From NCBI RefSeq assembly GCF_026619435.1, contig NZ_JAOVZQ010000001.1, positions 1,061,501-1,125,500 on the forward strand: a stretch of DNA of 64,000 bases, read 5' to 3'. This stretch comes from Hoeflea ulvae. GTDB taxonomy: Bacteria > Pseudomonadota > Alphaproteobacteria > Rhizobiales > Rhizobiaceae. The notes beneath the pieces are model-generated. The model was not told the DNA's origin. It did no database searches and was given only the letters and a program-made list of their open reading frames with translations. The translations under genes were made by a program, and so were the position numbers. This document shows positions 18,731 to 28,281 of the stretch, piece after piece (position 1 is the first letter of the stretch; each line of letters begins with the position of its first letter).

Positions 18731-19810
18731 CTATTCGGGAATGGCCAGGGCGGCGTAATCGGCGGTTCTTGTGTCGCGCAGATCCGAAATCCGGGCCAGG
18801 TTCTCACGGTCGCACAGGCGCGACAGGTCGCGCACGATCCGGCCCGGAAGCAAGGGCCCGCCATAGATGAACCCGGTATAGAGCTGCACCAGATCCGCGC
18901 CGGCGCGCATTTTTTCCGCCGCCGTCTCGGCACTGTCGATGCCGCCGACACCGATCAGCGGCATGTCTGCGCCAAGCCTTTGCCGCATCTTGGCGAGCAC
19001 GATGGTCGAGCGCGCAAACACCGGCCGTCCCGACAACCCGCCGGCTTCGCCGCTCTTTGGATCGGCGCTGAGCCCGGTGCGCGACAGCGTGGTGTTGGAC
19101 ACGATCACACCGTCGAGCCTGTGTGCCAGGCATTCCGCGGCAATGTCGTCGAGATCGGGCTCGGTCAGATCCGGCGCGATCTTCAGAAACACCGGTACGC
19201 GCTTTGATTTGGCGTCGCGCTCGGCCAGAACCCGGCTCAACAGTTCCGCCAGAGCGTCGCGGCTCTGCAAATTGCGCAGGCCCGGCGTGTTGGGAGAGGA
19301 CACATTGACGGTGAAATAATCCGCCAGCCCGGCAAAGCGCGAAATGCCGGCGACATAATCGCCGACCCGGTCTGCGGTGTCCTTGTTGGCGCCGATATTG
19401 ATCCCGAGAATGCCTTCGCGGCGGCGGCCCGAAATCCGGGCATGGGCCTCGGCGTGGCCCTGGTTGTTGAAGCCCAGCCGGTTGATCACTGCATGGTCCT
19501 TCACCAGCCGGAAGATCCGCGGCTTCGGATTGCCCGATTGCGGCTTCGGTGTCAGCGTGCCGACTTCGACAAAGCCGAAACCGAGGCGCGACAGCTCGGA
19601 AGGCACCTCCGCGTTCTTGTCATAGCCTGCGGCCATTCCGAGCGGATTGGGAAAGGCGAGCCCCGCCAATGTGACCGCGAGGCGCGGATCGCTGCTGCGG
19701 CAAGCCGGCACCAGCCCGCTCTTGAGTGCGGTGATCGACAGCCAGTGCGCTGTTTCCGGGTCGAGTGTGAACAGCGCGCTGCGCGCAATCCCGTCAATCA
19801 GGCTCTTCAT
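18731..19810 (-). CDS. pyrD: Dihydroorotate dehydrogenase (quinone), class 2
   Basis: 359 residues. The enzyme oxidises dihydroorotate to orotate in pyrimidine synthesis, passing electrons from FMN to membrane quinone. Visible signatures: N-terminal helical membrane-association segment (FTLDPETAHWLSITALK), NPLGMAAGYDKNAEV, NVSSPNTPGLRNLQ with the class 2 catalytic Ser region, and the FMN-binding C-terminal LIGVGGIDSAE..LVQLYTGFIYGGP. ATG 19810 overlaps the stop of the DUF952 gene upstream by four bases, showing an operon. Confidence 0.95.
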   Translation of the reverse strand: MKSLIDGIARSALFTLDPETAHWLSITALKSGLVPACRSSDPRLAVTLAGLAFPNPLGMAAGYDKNAEVPSELSRLGFGFVEVGTLTPKPQSGNPKPRIFRLVKDHAVINRLGFNNQGHAEAHARISGRRREGILGINIGANKDTADRVGDYVAGISRFAGLADYFTVNVSSPNTPGLRNLQSRDALAELLSRVLAERDAKSKRVPVFLKIAPDLTEPDLDDIAAECLAHRLDGVIVSNTTLSRTGLSADPKSGEAGGLSGRPVFARSTIVLAKMRQRLGADMPLIGVGGIDSAETAAEKMRAGADLVQLYTGFIYGGPLLPGRIVRDLSRLCDRENLARISDLRDTRTADYAALAIPE

Positions 19811-20154
19811 GCCTCCATGTCCGGAAACTGATGCGCGCCGTCTGCTCCCAGTGGAAGCGGCTTGACCCATTTGACCACGGACATCGGCATCTCCGCGTAA
19901 AGATGCGGGAACAGGGCGCCGCCGCGGGAGGTTTCAAACACCAGCTTGTCGCCGAGCGCGCCGGCATCGACCGCCACCAGCAACAGGTCATCCTGTCCGG
20001 CAAAATGCTTCTGTGCAGTCTCGATTGCCTGGTCGCGGGTGGAGAAATGGATGAAGCCGTCAGCCAGATCCACCGGCGCGCCGGTGAACCGGCCTTCGGC
20101 TTCGGCAAGGCGCCAGGGGGCTTGGGGAGTGATCTTGTATATTGTCGTGTGCAT
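19807..20154 (-). CDS. DUF952 domain-containing protein
   Basis: 115 residues. The DUF952 pattern is clear: an N-terminal IYKIT, the central LADGFIHFSTRDQAIETAQKHF and VVKWVKPLPL near the end. Members are small cytoplasmic proteins related to glutathione S-transferase-like or ADP-ribosyltransferase-like folds, with no assigned reaction. ATG 20154 is chosen because the family starts directly at this Ile-Tyr-Lys segment. Its TGA overlaps the pyrD start codon; the DUF952-pyrD pairing is common in rhizobia. Confidence 0.85.
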   Translation of the reverse strand: MHTTIYKITPQAPWRLAEAEGRFTGAPVDLADGFIHFSTRDQAIETAQKHFAGQDDLLLVAVDAGALGDKLVFETSRGGALFPHLYAEMPMSVVKWVKPLPLGADGAHQFPDMEA

Positions 20155-20278
20155 GATGGCGTGTCTCGCTTTCCTGCCGCCGGGCGCTTCGGTGCGGTCC
20201 ATTGGCGGCCTTTCAGGAACCATTCTCGATTTTGTCTTCATTGCGTGTCATCACATATACAAACAGGAGTGTGCCGTC

Positions 20279-20719
20279 ATGACCCGTTTTGCATTGTTTT
20301 CAGCTTCCGCCCTCACCTTGATCCTGTCCGGGCAGGCTTTTGCCGAGGAACCACTGGCAAGCCGCTTTACCATGGAAAAGACCGAAAACGGCTTTGTCCG
20401 CATGGACACCGCCACCGGCGAGATGTCGATCTGCACCGAAAGATCTGGCCAGCTCGTCTGCAGGCTTGCCACTGATGAGCGCCGCGCCTTCGAAGAAAGT
20501 CTGACCGAGCTTTCAGCGCGGGTGACCGCGCTTGAAACCCGGCTTGATTCGCTTGAGTCGGCCGGGGAGACGGAAATCCCGGATGAGGCGGAACTCGACA
20601 GGGCCATCGGCGCCATGGAGAAGATGATGCGCCGCTTCTTCGGCATGATCGAGGAACTGCAACGCGACTTTGACGGCAAGCCGATCGTTCCACCCGAACC
20701 CATCCCCGACAGAACCTGA
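20279..20719 (+). CDS. Secreted or periplasmic hypothetical protein with a coiled coil
   Basis: 146 residues from ATG 20279, which has AGGAG eight bases upstream. A typical Sec signal peptide (MTRFALFSASALTLILSGQAFA) is followed by a short domain containing TGEMSICTERSGQLVCR, with a possible disulfide pair of cysteines. Next comes a coiled coil of about 40 residues (LTELSARVTALETRLDSLES) and a proline-rich end. I recognise no named family. It is divergent from DUF952-pyrD. Confidence 0.7.
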   Translation: MTRFALFSASALTLILSGQAFAEEPLASRFTMEKTENGFVRMDTATGEMSICTERSGQLVCRLATDERRAFEESLTELSARVTALETRLDSLESAGETEIPDEAELDRAIGAMEKMMRRFFGMIEELQRDFDGKPIVPPEPIPDRT

Positions 20720-20729
20720 ACCCGCGCTA

Positions 20730-20756
20730 CCGGTGCGTTATCGTCAACCGCACCGG
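20730..20756 (+). terminator. GC-rich stem-loop after the secreted hypothetical gene
   Basis: CCGGTGCG and CGCACCGG make a perfect 8-bp stem around an 11-nt loop, eleven bases after the stop codon. No T-run follows, so intrinsic termination is uncertain. Confidence 0.35.
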
Positions 20757-20913
20757 CCGTGGCAGCAGATCTGGCGCTTCCCGGCATCTGTCCGATCGTG
20801 ACCGCGCCGGATTGCCGCCCTTGCGCGAAGCATTGCTGCGCCGCTAGACTGCGCGTGGGAAACCGGGCCCCGTGTCCGGTTCGTCGCGGACACGCGATCA
20901 GGGGGCAGAGCGC

Positions 20914-21570
20914 ATGGCGCAATTGACACTTATCATAGCCGACGATCATCCTTTGTTTCGCGGGGCCATGCGCCAGGCGCTGGAAGGAATGGGCGCCAGT
21001 ATCGATATTCTGGAGGCCGGCGATCTTGAAAGCGCTCGCAAGAAAGCCGGCGATCATCCGGAAGCCGATCTCATTCTTCTCGACCTGACCATGCCCGGCG
21101 TGTCCGGTCTGTCCGGGCTGATTGCGTTTCGCGCTGAGTTTGCCAGCCTGCCGGTGGTGGTGGTCTCGGCTTCCGACGATCCGCCGACCATGCGCCGGGC
21201 GCTAGAGCTGGGCGCATCCGGCTTCATCCCGAAATCCGCCAGCATCGATGAGATTCGCCAGGGCGTGCAGACCGTTCTTGACGGTGGCATCTGGACGCCG
21301 CCGGGGGTCGATCTGGGGTCCGAGCACGATCCGGAAATCGCCAGCCTGATTGCCCGCATCCAGACTCTGACCCCGCAACAGGGCAGGGTGCTGGGAATGC
21401 TGGCCGAGGGACTGCTCAACAAGCAGATCGCCTATGAACTCAGCGTCTCGGAGGCCACCATCAAGGCTCATGTCTCCGCCGTGCTGCAGAAACTCGGCGT
21501 CGACAGCCGCACCCAGGCCGTCATTCAGCTTTCCAAGATCGGCGCCGAAGTCCTCACCCAGAACGATTGA
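20914..21570 (+). CDS. NarL/FixJ family response regulator (receiver + LuxR-type HTH)
   Basis: 218 residues. The receiver domain has the acidic pair near residues 10-11 and phospho-acceptor Asp57 in LILLDLTMPG, followed by SASDD and GFIPKSA. The C-terminal LuxR-type helix-turn-helix reads LTPQQGRVLGMLAEGLLNKQIAYEL then SEATIKAHVSAVLQKL. AGGGGG precedes ATG 20914. It ends 21 bases from the stop of the large convergent transporter-kinase hybrid, which also ends in a receiver domain. The pair resembles the two-component systems with an SLC5-like sensor (CbrA, MmoS or NahK types). Confidence 0.87.
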   Translation: MAQLTLIIADDHPLFRGAMRQALEGMGASIDILEAGDLESARKKAGDHPEADLILLDLTMPGVSGLSGLIAFRAEFASLPVVVVSASDDPPTMRRALELGASGFIPKSASIDEIRQGVQTVLDGGIWTPPGVDLGSEHDPEIASLIARIQTLTPQQGRVLGMLAEGLLNKQIAYELSVSEATIKAHVSAVLQKLGVDSRTQAVIQLSKIGAEVLTQND

Positions 21571-21591
21571 GCGTAAAAGCGCTGCGACCGG

Positions 21592-24500
21592 TCAAACCGC
21601 CGCCCTGCGCCGGGTCACCGTGACCTGGTTGAGAAATGCGCGAAGTGCCGCCGGCTTGATCGGCTTGTTCTGGACCGAGATCCGGTCGACCGCCGCGGTG
21701 GAGCGGACTTCCGGGGTGCGGTCTGCCGTGACCAGGAGCGCCGGGATATCCATTCTCCACAATTTGCGCAGCGCGATGATGGTCTCGATGCCGGTGCCGT
21801 CGTCGAGATGGTAATCGGCAAAAATGACGTCCGGGGCGTCCTCTGTTTCTGCAATGGTCAGGCTTTCGGTCAGCGAGCCGCAGGCCAGCACCGTGCAGCC
21901 CCATCCGCCCAGAAGCAGGGTCATGCCCTCGAGGATCTTCGGCTCATTGTCGATGCACAGCACCCGAAGTCCCTTCAGATTGGTGCCCGGCAGATCCGCG
22001 CCGGCGCGTTTGGGCTGAGCCTGGATGCGCTTGATATTGGTTTCAAGCGGCAGTTCGACGCGAAATTCGGTGCCCTTTCCGGCCTGCGAGGCAATATCGA
22101 CCGGATGCTTGAGCACCCGTGCGATGCGGTCGACGATGGAGAGCCCCAATCCCAGGCCGGAGGCTGTGCGCGCGCCCTCCTCAAGCCGCGCAAATTCACG
22201 GAACACGGTCCGGAACTTGCTTGAAGGGATGCCGATGCCGGTGTCGATCACCTGGATGAGGACCTTGTCGCCGCGCCGCCTAACGCCGACCAGCACCCGG
22301 CCTTCGCGGGTGTATTTGATCGCATTCGACACCAGGTTCTGCACCAGCCGGCGCAAAAGATTGGGATCGGAGCGCACATAGACGCTGGTCGGCATCACCG
22401 TGAATTTGAGGTTGCGCTCGCGCGCCACCGGCGCGAAGTCGGTGACCACCCGCTGCAGCAGATCATTGAGCGGGAAGCTTGCCAGTTGCGGCTTCATCGC
22501 GCCGGTGTCGAGCCGGGAAATATCCAGCACCGCGCCGAGAATCGCTTCCACGGATTCGAGCGAGGAATCGATGTTCTGCACCAGCCTCTGGTTGGCGGAA
22601 TTGCCAAGCCGCTCGACCAGGGTGGACGAATAGAGCCGGGCGGCATTGAGCGGCTGCAAAATGTCATGGCCGGCAGCGGCAAGAAACCGTGTCTTTCCGA
22701 TATTGGCTTCCTCGGCGGTCAATTGCGCTTTCTCGAGCTCGCGGTTGACCCGGGTCAGCTCGGCGGTCCGGTGCGTCACCCGCTGCTCAAGCGTTTCATT
22801 GGCCTGTTTGAGCGCCATGTCGGCGGCCACCCGCTCGGTGATGTCGGCATAGGTGGTGACGATGCCGCTGTCGGGCATCGGGTTTGAGCGGATCTCGACA
22901 ATCCGCTTGTCCGCGCCGATGGTCAGCGCGAAGGCGGTGTCCATGATCAGAAACCGGTCCAGCGCTTCCTGTTTCTCGCTTTCCTTGATGTCGCCGCGAT
23001 CAGCCAGGATCGAGATGATGCTTTCCAGTGAGAACCCGACCTGGCCGACATTTTCGGGCAGTTCCAGCAATGACCGGAAGCGCTTGTTCCACACCGTCAG
23101 CCGGTTGTTGCTGTCAAACACCGTAATGCCCTGGTTCATCTGCCCAAGTGCAGTCTGCAACAGGTCGCGATTGTATTGCAGCGCTTCGGAAGCCTCGTCG
23201 AGCAGGCGTGCCGTGTCGCCGGGAATATCGTCGGCCCGCTCGAACAGCAATGACAAGACCAACCGCGCCGATGCCGAGCCAATGGCGCTGCCGAGCAACT
23301 GTTCGGCAAAGCGCAGCATGCCCATGTCCGCCGGGTCATCGGGCTTGATCCACCGCCCGATCGCCCGCTCATGCGAGTGAAACGACCGTTCGGTCCGTTC
23401 ATGGCCGAGATAGCGGCTGATGGTCTGTTTCAGGTCGGCCACCGTAACCTTGGTCTTCCAGCTGCGGCCCGACGTGGCCAGCCTGCGGCTCTGCGGGATG
23501 AACACCGCGGACTGGATACGCTCGATGGATTTGGGACGCCGCGACAGCGAGCCGACGACGTAAAGCAGGCAATTGACCGCCAGGCTCAGCACCACCGCAT
23601 TGAACAGCGGATCCGAGCCCGGACCGGTAAAGGTGGAGGTGCCGGGAATGACGAAATCGAGAATGGCGGCGGCGACATGGCTGTTGTCCGGTCCGCCCAG
23701 GCTCGGCACCATCAGGATATAGGCCCAGATGGCAATGCCGCTGGACAGGCCGGCAACCGCGCCGCGGGCATTGGCCTGGCGCCAGAACAGTCCGCCGAAA
23801 AAGGCCGGCGCCAGCTGGGCGATTGCCGCGAAGGACAACAATCCGATCGAGGCCAGTCCGGCATTGATGTCGGCGGCGCGGTAATAGGCGAAGCCGAGCA
23901 GAAGGATCCCGACAATCGCGGTGCGCCGGATGATCAGGATCAGGCGCGAAAAGTCGCCGCTCTGGCCACGCCTGTCGCGGCGCCTGAGCACCACCGGAAC
24001 GATGATGTCGTTCGACACCATGATGGCCACGGCCACAGAGGCGACGATGACCATCGCGGTTGCTGCCGAAAAGCCGCCGATGAAGGTCAGGAGCGCGACC
24101 ACCGGCATGTCGTTGGCCATCGGCAGGGCCAGCACGAACAGATCGCTGGCCCCGCCGGGCCCGAATTGCAGCACCCCGGCGATGGCCACCGGCAAAACGA
24201 AGATGTTGATCGCCACGAGGTAGAGCGGCAGCAGCCAGCCGGCCAGCCGCAACTCGCCGGGCGTCCGGTTTTCCACCACCGCGACGTGGAACTGGCGCGG
24301 CAGCAGCACGATGGCAAATGCCGAAAGCACGATCAGCAGGGCCCAGCGCAGCGGCGGCGTTTCATAGCTCAGCGCGGCCATCACATCGGCCTGCGCCGTG
24401 GCGGCGCGCAACAGATCCCAGGGGCCGTCATAGAGCATGAAGACCACCGACAGCCCCACCAGCGTGAAGGCCAGCAGCTTGACCAGCGATTCCATTGCAA

Positions 24501-25092
24501 TCGCCAGAATCAGGCCGTCCTGGTGCTCGGTGGCATCGGTATGCCGGGTGCCGAAGATCGCCGCAAAGGCCGCCAGCACCAGTGTCACGAAAAAGGAAAT
24601 GTCGGACAGGAAGAAGGTTTCGGTGACCCGGTGCAATTGCTCCACATCGACCATCACCGCCACCGAAGAGGAGACCGCCTTGAGCTGCAGCGCGATATAG
24701 GGAATGGTTCCGATCACGGCGATAAGCGCCACCAGCGCCGCCACAAGCGGGCTCTTGCCGTAGCGCGCCGCCATGAAGTCGGCGATCGATGTCAGCTTTT
24801 CAGCCTTGGCCAGATTGACGATGCGCCGCAGGATCGGCATGCCCAGCGTGAACATCAGGATCGGGCCGATATAGATTGCGGTGAATTCAAGCCCGCGCGA
24901 GGCGGCCAGCCCGACGCCGCCGAAATAGGTCCAGGACGTGCAGTAGATTGCCAGACTGAGAGAATAGATAATCGGACGGCCAGCCATCCGTCTGCGTCTC
25001 TGCCGGGCTGAACGGTCGCCATAGGTGGCAATGGCAAACAGCATCAGCAGATAGAAAAGAGCTGATCCAAACACCAGCCAGCCGGGCATCAT
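21592..25092 (-). CDS. Hybrid sensor histidine kinase with N-terminal sodium/solute symporter domain
   Basis: 1166 residues. Domains in order: SLC5-like sodium:solute symporter with about 12-13 TM helices (residues 1 to about 540, e.g. IYCTSWTYFGGVGLAASRG), a linker, a PAS domain (about 640-750; GITVFDSNNRLTVWN), a short coiled coil, HisKA with His809 in AGHDILQPLNAARLY, an HATPase_c domain (GLGLGLSIVDRIARV), and a C-terminal receiver (FADYHLDDGTGIE). The membrane part may transport or only sense its solute, as in CbrA-type kinases. ATG 25092 and 25089 are adjacent starts; I use 25092. Convergent with the response regulator at 20914-21570. Confidence 0.9.
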   Translation of the reverse strand: MMPGWLVFGSALFYLLMLFAIATYGDRSARQRRRRMAGRPIIYSLSLAIYCTSWTYFGGVGLAASRGLEFTAIYIGPILMFTLGMPILRRIVNLAKAEKLTSIADFMAARYGKSPLVAALVALIAVIGTIPYIALQLKAVSSSVAVMVDVEQLHRVTETFFLSDISFFVTLVLAAFAAIFGTRHTDATEHQDGLILAIAMESLVKLLAFTLVGLSVVFMLYDGPWDLLRAATAQADVMAALSYETPPLRWALLIVLSAFAIVLLPRQFHVAVVENRTPGELRLAGWLLPLYLVAINIFVLPVAIAGVLQFGPGGASDLFVLALPMANDMPVVALLTFIGGFSAATAMVIVASVAVAIMVSNDIIVPVVLRRRDRRGQSGDFSRLILIIRRTAIVGILLLGFAYYRAADINAGLASIGLLSFAAIAQLAPAFFGGLFWRQANARGAVAGLSSGIAIWAYILMVPSLGGPDNSHVAAAILDFVIPGTSTFTGPGSDPLFNAVVLSLAVNCLLYVVGSLSRRPKSIERIQSAVFIPQSRRLATSGRSWKTKVTVADLKQTISRYLGHERTERSFHSHERAIGRWIKPDDPADMGMLRFAEQLLGSAIGSASARLVLSLLFERADDIPGDTARLLDEASEALQYNRDLLQTALGQMNQGITVFDSNNRLTVWNKRFRSLLELPENVGQVGFSLESIISILADRGDIKESEKQEALDRFLIMDTAFALTIGADKRIVEIRSNPMPDSGIVTTYADITERVAADMALKQANETLEQRVTHRTAELTRVNRELEKAQLTAEEANIGKTRFLAAAGHDILQPLNAARLYSSTLVERLGNSANQRLVQNIDSSLESVEAILGAVLDISRLDTGAMKPQLASFPLNDLLQRVVTDFAPVARERNLKFTVMPTSVYVRSDPNLLRRLVQNLVSNAIKYTREGRVLVGVRRRGDKVLIQVIDTGIGIPSSKFRTVFREFARLEEGARTASGLGLGLSIVDRIARVLKHPVDIASQAGKGTEFRVELPLETNIKRIQAQPKRAGADLPGTNLKGLRVLCIDNEPKILEGMTLLLGGWGCTVLACGSLTESLTIAETEDAPDVIFADYHLDDGTGIETIIALRKLWRMDIPALLVTADRTPEVRSTAAVDRISVQNKPIKPAALRAFLNQVTVTRRRAAV

Positions 25093-25329
25093 GGTTTCTC
25101 GCTCTCCACCGCTCCACAATCGGGCAGCATAGTCTGTATAGGCGGCCAAACAAGACAGCCTTTTGAATGAGATAAAGTGTCTTGTGCGACTTATGCCCAT
25201 GTATTGGGCATGTGCCCGTTCCTTATTGGGCCATTTATGTTAAAAGCTACGCAAACCGGACTGGCTTTGCGCGCGGGTCGAGCGGTTCATTGCAAGAGGG
25301 GCAACGCGCGCTTAACGGAGTAATTGACT

Positions 25330-25743
25330 ATGTTGAACGAGTTCAAGGCATTTATCGCCAAGGGCAATGTCATGGATCTGGCCGTCGGTGTCATCATCGG
25401 CGGTGCTTTCGGCCTGATCGTCTCATCCCTGGTGGATGACATCATCATGCCAATCGTCGGCGCCATTTTCGGCGGCATCGATTTTTCCAATTTCTTCATC
25501 CCGCTTGCGAGCGGTGTGACGGCAACCACGCTGGAAGCTGCGAAGGAACAGGGCGCTGTGCTGGCCTACGGCAATTTCCTCACGGTTCTGATCAATTTCC
25601 TGATCCTGGCCTGGATCATCTTCCTGATGGTCAGGGCGGTCAATTCGCTGCGCAAGGAAGAAGAGGTCGCTCCGGCCGCACCTGCTGCGCCGCCTGCTGA
25701 CATCGCGCTTCTCAGCGAAATCCGTGATCTCTTGAAGAAGTAA
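25330..25743 (+). CDS. mscL: Large-conductance mechanosensitive channel MscL
   Basis: 137 residues. The start [27 protein letters not shown] is the hallmark N-terminal helix and first pore-lining TM of MscL, followed by the periplasmic loop, TM2 ([19 protein letters not shown]) and the charged C-terminal helix ([12 protein letters not shown]). The channel opens under membrane tension and releases small solutes on hypo-osmotic shock. ATG 25330 has GGAG upstream; a TTG at 25324 is less likely. Monocistronic: a strong terminator follows. Confidence 0.95.
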   Translation: MLNEFKAFIAKGNVMDLAVGVIIGGAFGLIVSSLVDDIIMPIVGAIFGGIDFSNFFIPLASGVTATTLEAAKEQGAVLAYGNFLTVLINFLILAWIIFLMVRAVNSLRKEEEVAPAAPAAPPADIALLSEIRDLLKK

Positions 25744-25789
25744 GCCTTCGTTTCTGCGGCAGCGCAGACTCGTCGTCAGAACGCGAATA

Positions 25790-25822
25790 TGGCTCCGGCG
25801 TTACAGTGCCGGGGCCATTTTT
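25790..25822 (+). terminator. Intrinsic terminator after mscL
   Basis: TGGCTCCGGC pairs with GCCGGGGCCA (one G-T pair) around an 8-nt loop and is followed by TTTTT at 25818-25822. It lies 47 bases after the mscL stop. Confidence 0.8.
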
Positions 25823-25922
25823 GTGCGGGTATCTCAGGCATAAGAAAAATCCATCGATTGATCAGCCAGCAACGGATGCAGTCATCCGCCAGACCGGCTA
25901 TGACAGGCAAACGGAGTTTGCC

Positions 25923-27089
25923 ATGAATCAGTTGGACAGCCTGAGCCGCCGCGCCATCCAAGCCCCTGAAAGCGGGATTGTCACCGTCGTCAATCACGGC
26001 CGCCTCAAGCCCGGCCTGATTCCGCTATGGGCCGGCGAGGGCGACGAGATCACGCCCGAATTCATCAGCCGCCCCGCCGCAGACGCGCTGCTGGCTGGGG
26101 AAACCTTCTACACCTGGCAACGCGGCATTCCCGAGCTCCGGCAGGCGCTGTCGGATTATCATGCCCGTCATTTCGGCCGCATCCTTCCGCTTGATAGCTT
26201 CTGCGTCACCGGCTCGGGCATGCAGGCAATCAAGATCGCCATCGAGGCGGTGGTCAATCCCGGCGATGAAGTGATCCAGATCACCCCCGCCTGGCCCAAT
26301 TTTGCCGCCGCTCTGGGCATGTCCGGCGGCGTGCCGGTTGCGGCGCGGCTGGATTATGTGGATGGCCGCTGGAACATCGATCCGGACCGGATCGCCAGCG
26401 TGATCACGCCGAAAACCCGGGCGCTGTTCATCAACACGCCGTCCAATCCGACCGGCTGGACCGCAACACGGGAGGATCTGGTGGCGATTCTCGAGCTGGC
26501 GCGCAAGCACGGTCTCTGGATCATTGCCGACGAGATCTACACCCGGTTTTTCTATGCCGGCGGGCGGGCGCCGTCTTTTCTCGACATCATGAATGATGAT
26601 GACCGGATCATCTTCGTCAACACGTTTTCCAAGAACTGGTCGATGACCGGCTGGCGGGTTGGCTGGATCGTGGCACCGCCCGCAATCATCCAGGTGCTCG
26701 AAAACAGCGTCCAGTACCAGACCTCCGGCGTTCCCCAGTTCATGCAAAAAGGCGCACTGGCAGCGCTTGAGCATGGCGATGCCTATGTCGAGGCGCAAAT
26801 CGCCAAGGCGCGGGCGGCACGGGAGATGTTCTGCGATGCCCTGACCGGCACCAACCGGGTGGAGACCCAGAAACCGGACGGTGCCTTTTACGCGTTCTTC
26901 CGCATCGACGGGGTCACCGACACAAAAACGGCTGCCATCGACATCGTCGATCGCGCCGGGGTGGGGCTGGCGCCGGGGACAGCCTTTGGCGCGGGTGGGT
27001 CCGCCTTTCTGCGTGCCTGTTTCCTGCGCCGCCTCGATCACGTCGAGGACGCAGCGGGCCGCCTGGCAGACTATATTTCCGCGCTCTAG
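25923..27089 (+). CDS. Pyridoxal-phosphate-dependent aminotransferase, class I/II
   Basis: 388 residues of fold-type I aminotransferase. Key points: the substrate/PLP region TYTWQRGIPELRQALSDYH, the NTPSNPTGW segment, ADEIYTRF with the PLP-pyridine Asp, and the Schiff-base lysine Lys237 in NTFSKNWSMTGWRVGW, with the C-terminal Arg in FLRACFLRR. Substrate cannot be fixed; aspartate/aromatic aminotransferase-like annotation is usual. ATG 25923 follows GGAGTTTGCC. It faces a crotonase gene 27 bases downstream. Confidence 0.88.
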   Translation: MNQLDSLSRRAIQAPESGIVTVVNHGRLKPGLIPLWAGEGDEITPEFISRPAADALLAGETFYTWQRGIPELRQALSDYHARHFGRILPLDSFCVTGSGMQAIKIAIEAVVNPGDEVIQITPAWPNFAAALGMSGGVPVAARLDYVDGRWNIDPDRIASVITPKTRALFINTPSNPTGWTATREDLVAILELARKHGLWIIADEIYTRFFYAGGRAPSFLDIMNDDDRIIFVNTFSKNWSMTGWRVGWIVAPPAIIQVLENSVQYQTSGVPQFMQKGALAALEHGDAYVEAQIAKARAAREMFCDALTGTNRVETQKPDGAFYAFFRIDGVTDTKTAAIDIVDRAGVGLAPGTAFGAGGSAFLRACFLRRLDHVEDAAGRLADYISAL

Positions 27090-27116
27090 CAGCAACGGCT
27101 CCCAAATCCTGCCGGA

Positions 27117-27947
27117 TCAGTCCTTGAGCGGCTTGAGATTGTCGAACACGGCCGCGCGCTTTTCTCCCCGCGCGATATAGGCTTCCTTGATGTCGTCGGG
27201 GCGCAGCATCGCCGCGTTCCACACCGAGACATAGTCGAGCGCATCGGCTGTCGAGTGATCGCGGGCATAATTGGCCATCTTCTTGCATCCGGAAACCGCC
27301 AGCGGCGAGTGGGCGGCAATCTTCCGGGCGATGGCCATCACCCCGTCAAGCAGCGCTTCAGGCGTCTCGAACACCTCGTTGACCAGGCCGATGTCCCCGG
27401 CCTTGGCGGCAGCAAGCCGTTCGGCGGTATAGGCCATCTGCCGCGCCCAGCCTTCGGGTATCAGCCGCAGCAGCCGTGGAAATGTGCCGACATCGGCGGT
27501 CATGCCGATCGCCGTTTCCTGCACCGTGAAGAATGCGTCCTCGGAGGCGTAGCGGCAATCGCAGGCGGTGGCGAGATCGACACCGGCGCCGATGGCGCCG
27601 CCCTGAATGGCGGCAAGCACCGGCTGGCGGGCGCCTTCGAGGCAGGAGAAGGTCCGCTGCAACGCCTTGATCTTGTACCGGAAGGCTTCCGCCGACACAT
27701 GCGGGTTGGATCCGTCCGCATCCAGCGCGCCGCTCATGAACACCGAAATGTCCATGCCTGCGCTGAAATGCTTGCCCTCTGACGAGATCACGATGACGCG
27801 CGCCTCGGCATCGTTGGAAATGCGTTCGATCGCCTCCGGAAATTCCTTCCAGAATTCCAAAGTCATGGCATTGGCCCGCTCCGGACGGTTGAAGCGGATA
27901 TGGGCGATGTGGTCGGCAATCTCGAGCGTGAAGCAGGCATAGCTCAT
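27117..27947 (-). CDS. Enoyl-CoA hydratase/isomerase family protein (crotonase)
   Basis: 276 residues. The oxyanion-hole region GKHFSAGMDISVF and the second one IQGGAIGAGVDLATACDCRYA are typical of crotonases; the later acidic residue in ETAIGMTADVGTFPRLL resembles dienoyl-CoA isomerases, where the Asp/Glu pair shifts double bonds in unsaturated fatty acyl-CoA. Start ATG 27947 follows GGGAGACC. It stands alone between convergent and divergent neighbours, so it is likely transcribed alone. Confidence 0.85.
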   Translation of the reverse strand: MSYACFTLEIADHIAHIRFNRPERANAMTLEFWKEFPEAIERISNDAEARVIVISSEGKHFSAGMDISVFMSGALDADGSNPHVSAEAFRYKIKALQRTFSCLEGARQPVLAAIQGGAIGAGVDLATACDCRYASEDAFFTVQETAIGMTADVGTFPRLLRLIPEGWARQMAYTAERLAAAKAGDIGLVNEVFETPEALLDGVMAIARKIAAHSPLAVSGCKKMANYARDHSTADALDYVSVWNAAMLRPDDIKEAYIARGEKRAAVFDNLKPLKD

Positions 27948-28281
27948 AGCGGTCTCCCTTTGCTTCGCTTTTAACGCCTGCAAAGGGTTCGAGATACCGG
28001 CAGTTTCGCGAGGTCGCCAGAAAAATCCGGGGCAGAGCACGCCTTTTGAGCCATGGAGTGCCCACCGGCTCGGCCCGTGCGTGGTGTTTTCAAAATCCGG
28101 GAAAGATTGGTGTCCGAAAAGTCGGCAGTTTGAAGCTCGCAGTTTCATCAGATCAAGGATGTAAATGCATAAAATTCCGGCAGGTCTTGCGGAAGCATTG
28201 AAGTGCGTTGGACAGTAAGTTTATGGTTTAATCGCAGTTAAAATTCTTGAACATTCTGATTTATCGCGAGAGGGTGCAGTC
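27948..28281. other. 334-base intergenic stretch, locally AT-rich
   Basis: The right half (about 28140-28280) is clearly richer in A and T than its surroundings. A weak sigma70-like pair, TTGAAG at 28198-28203 and TATGGT at 28222-28227, could drive the following gene. I see no RNA gene, repeat or terminator here. Confidence 0.4.
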
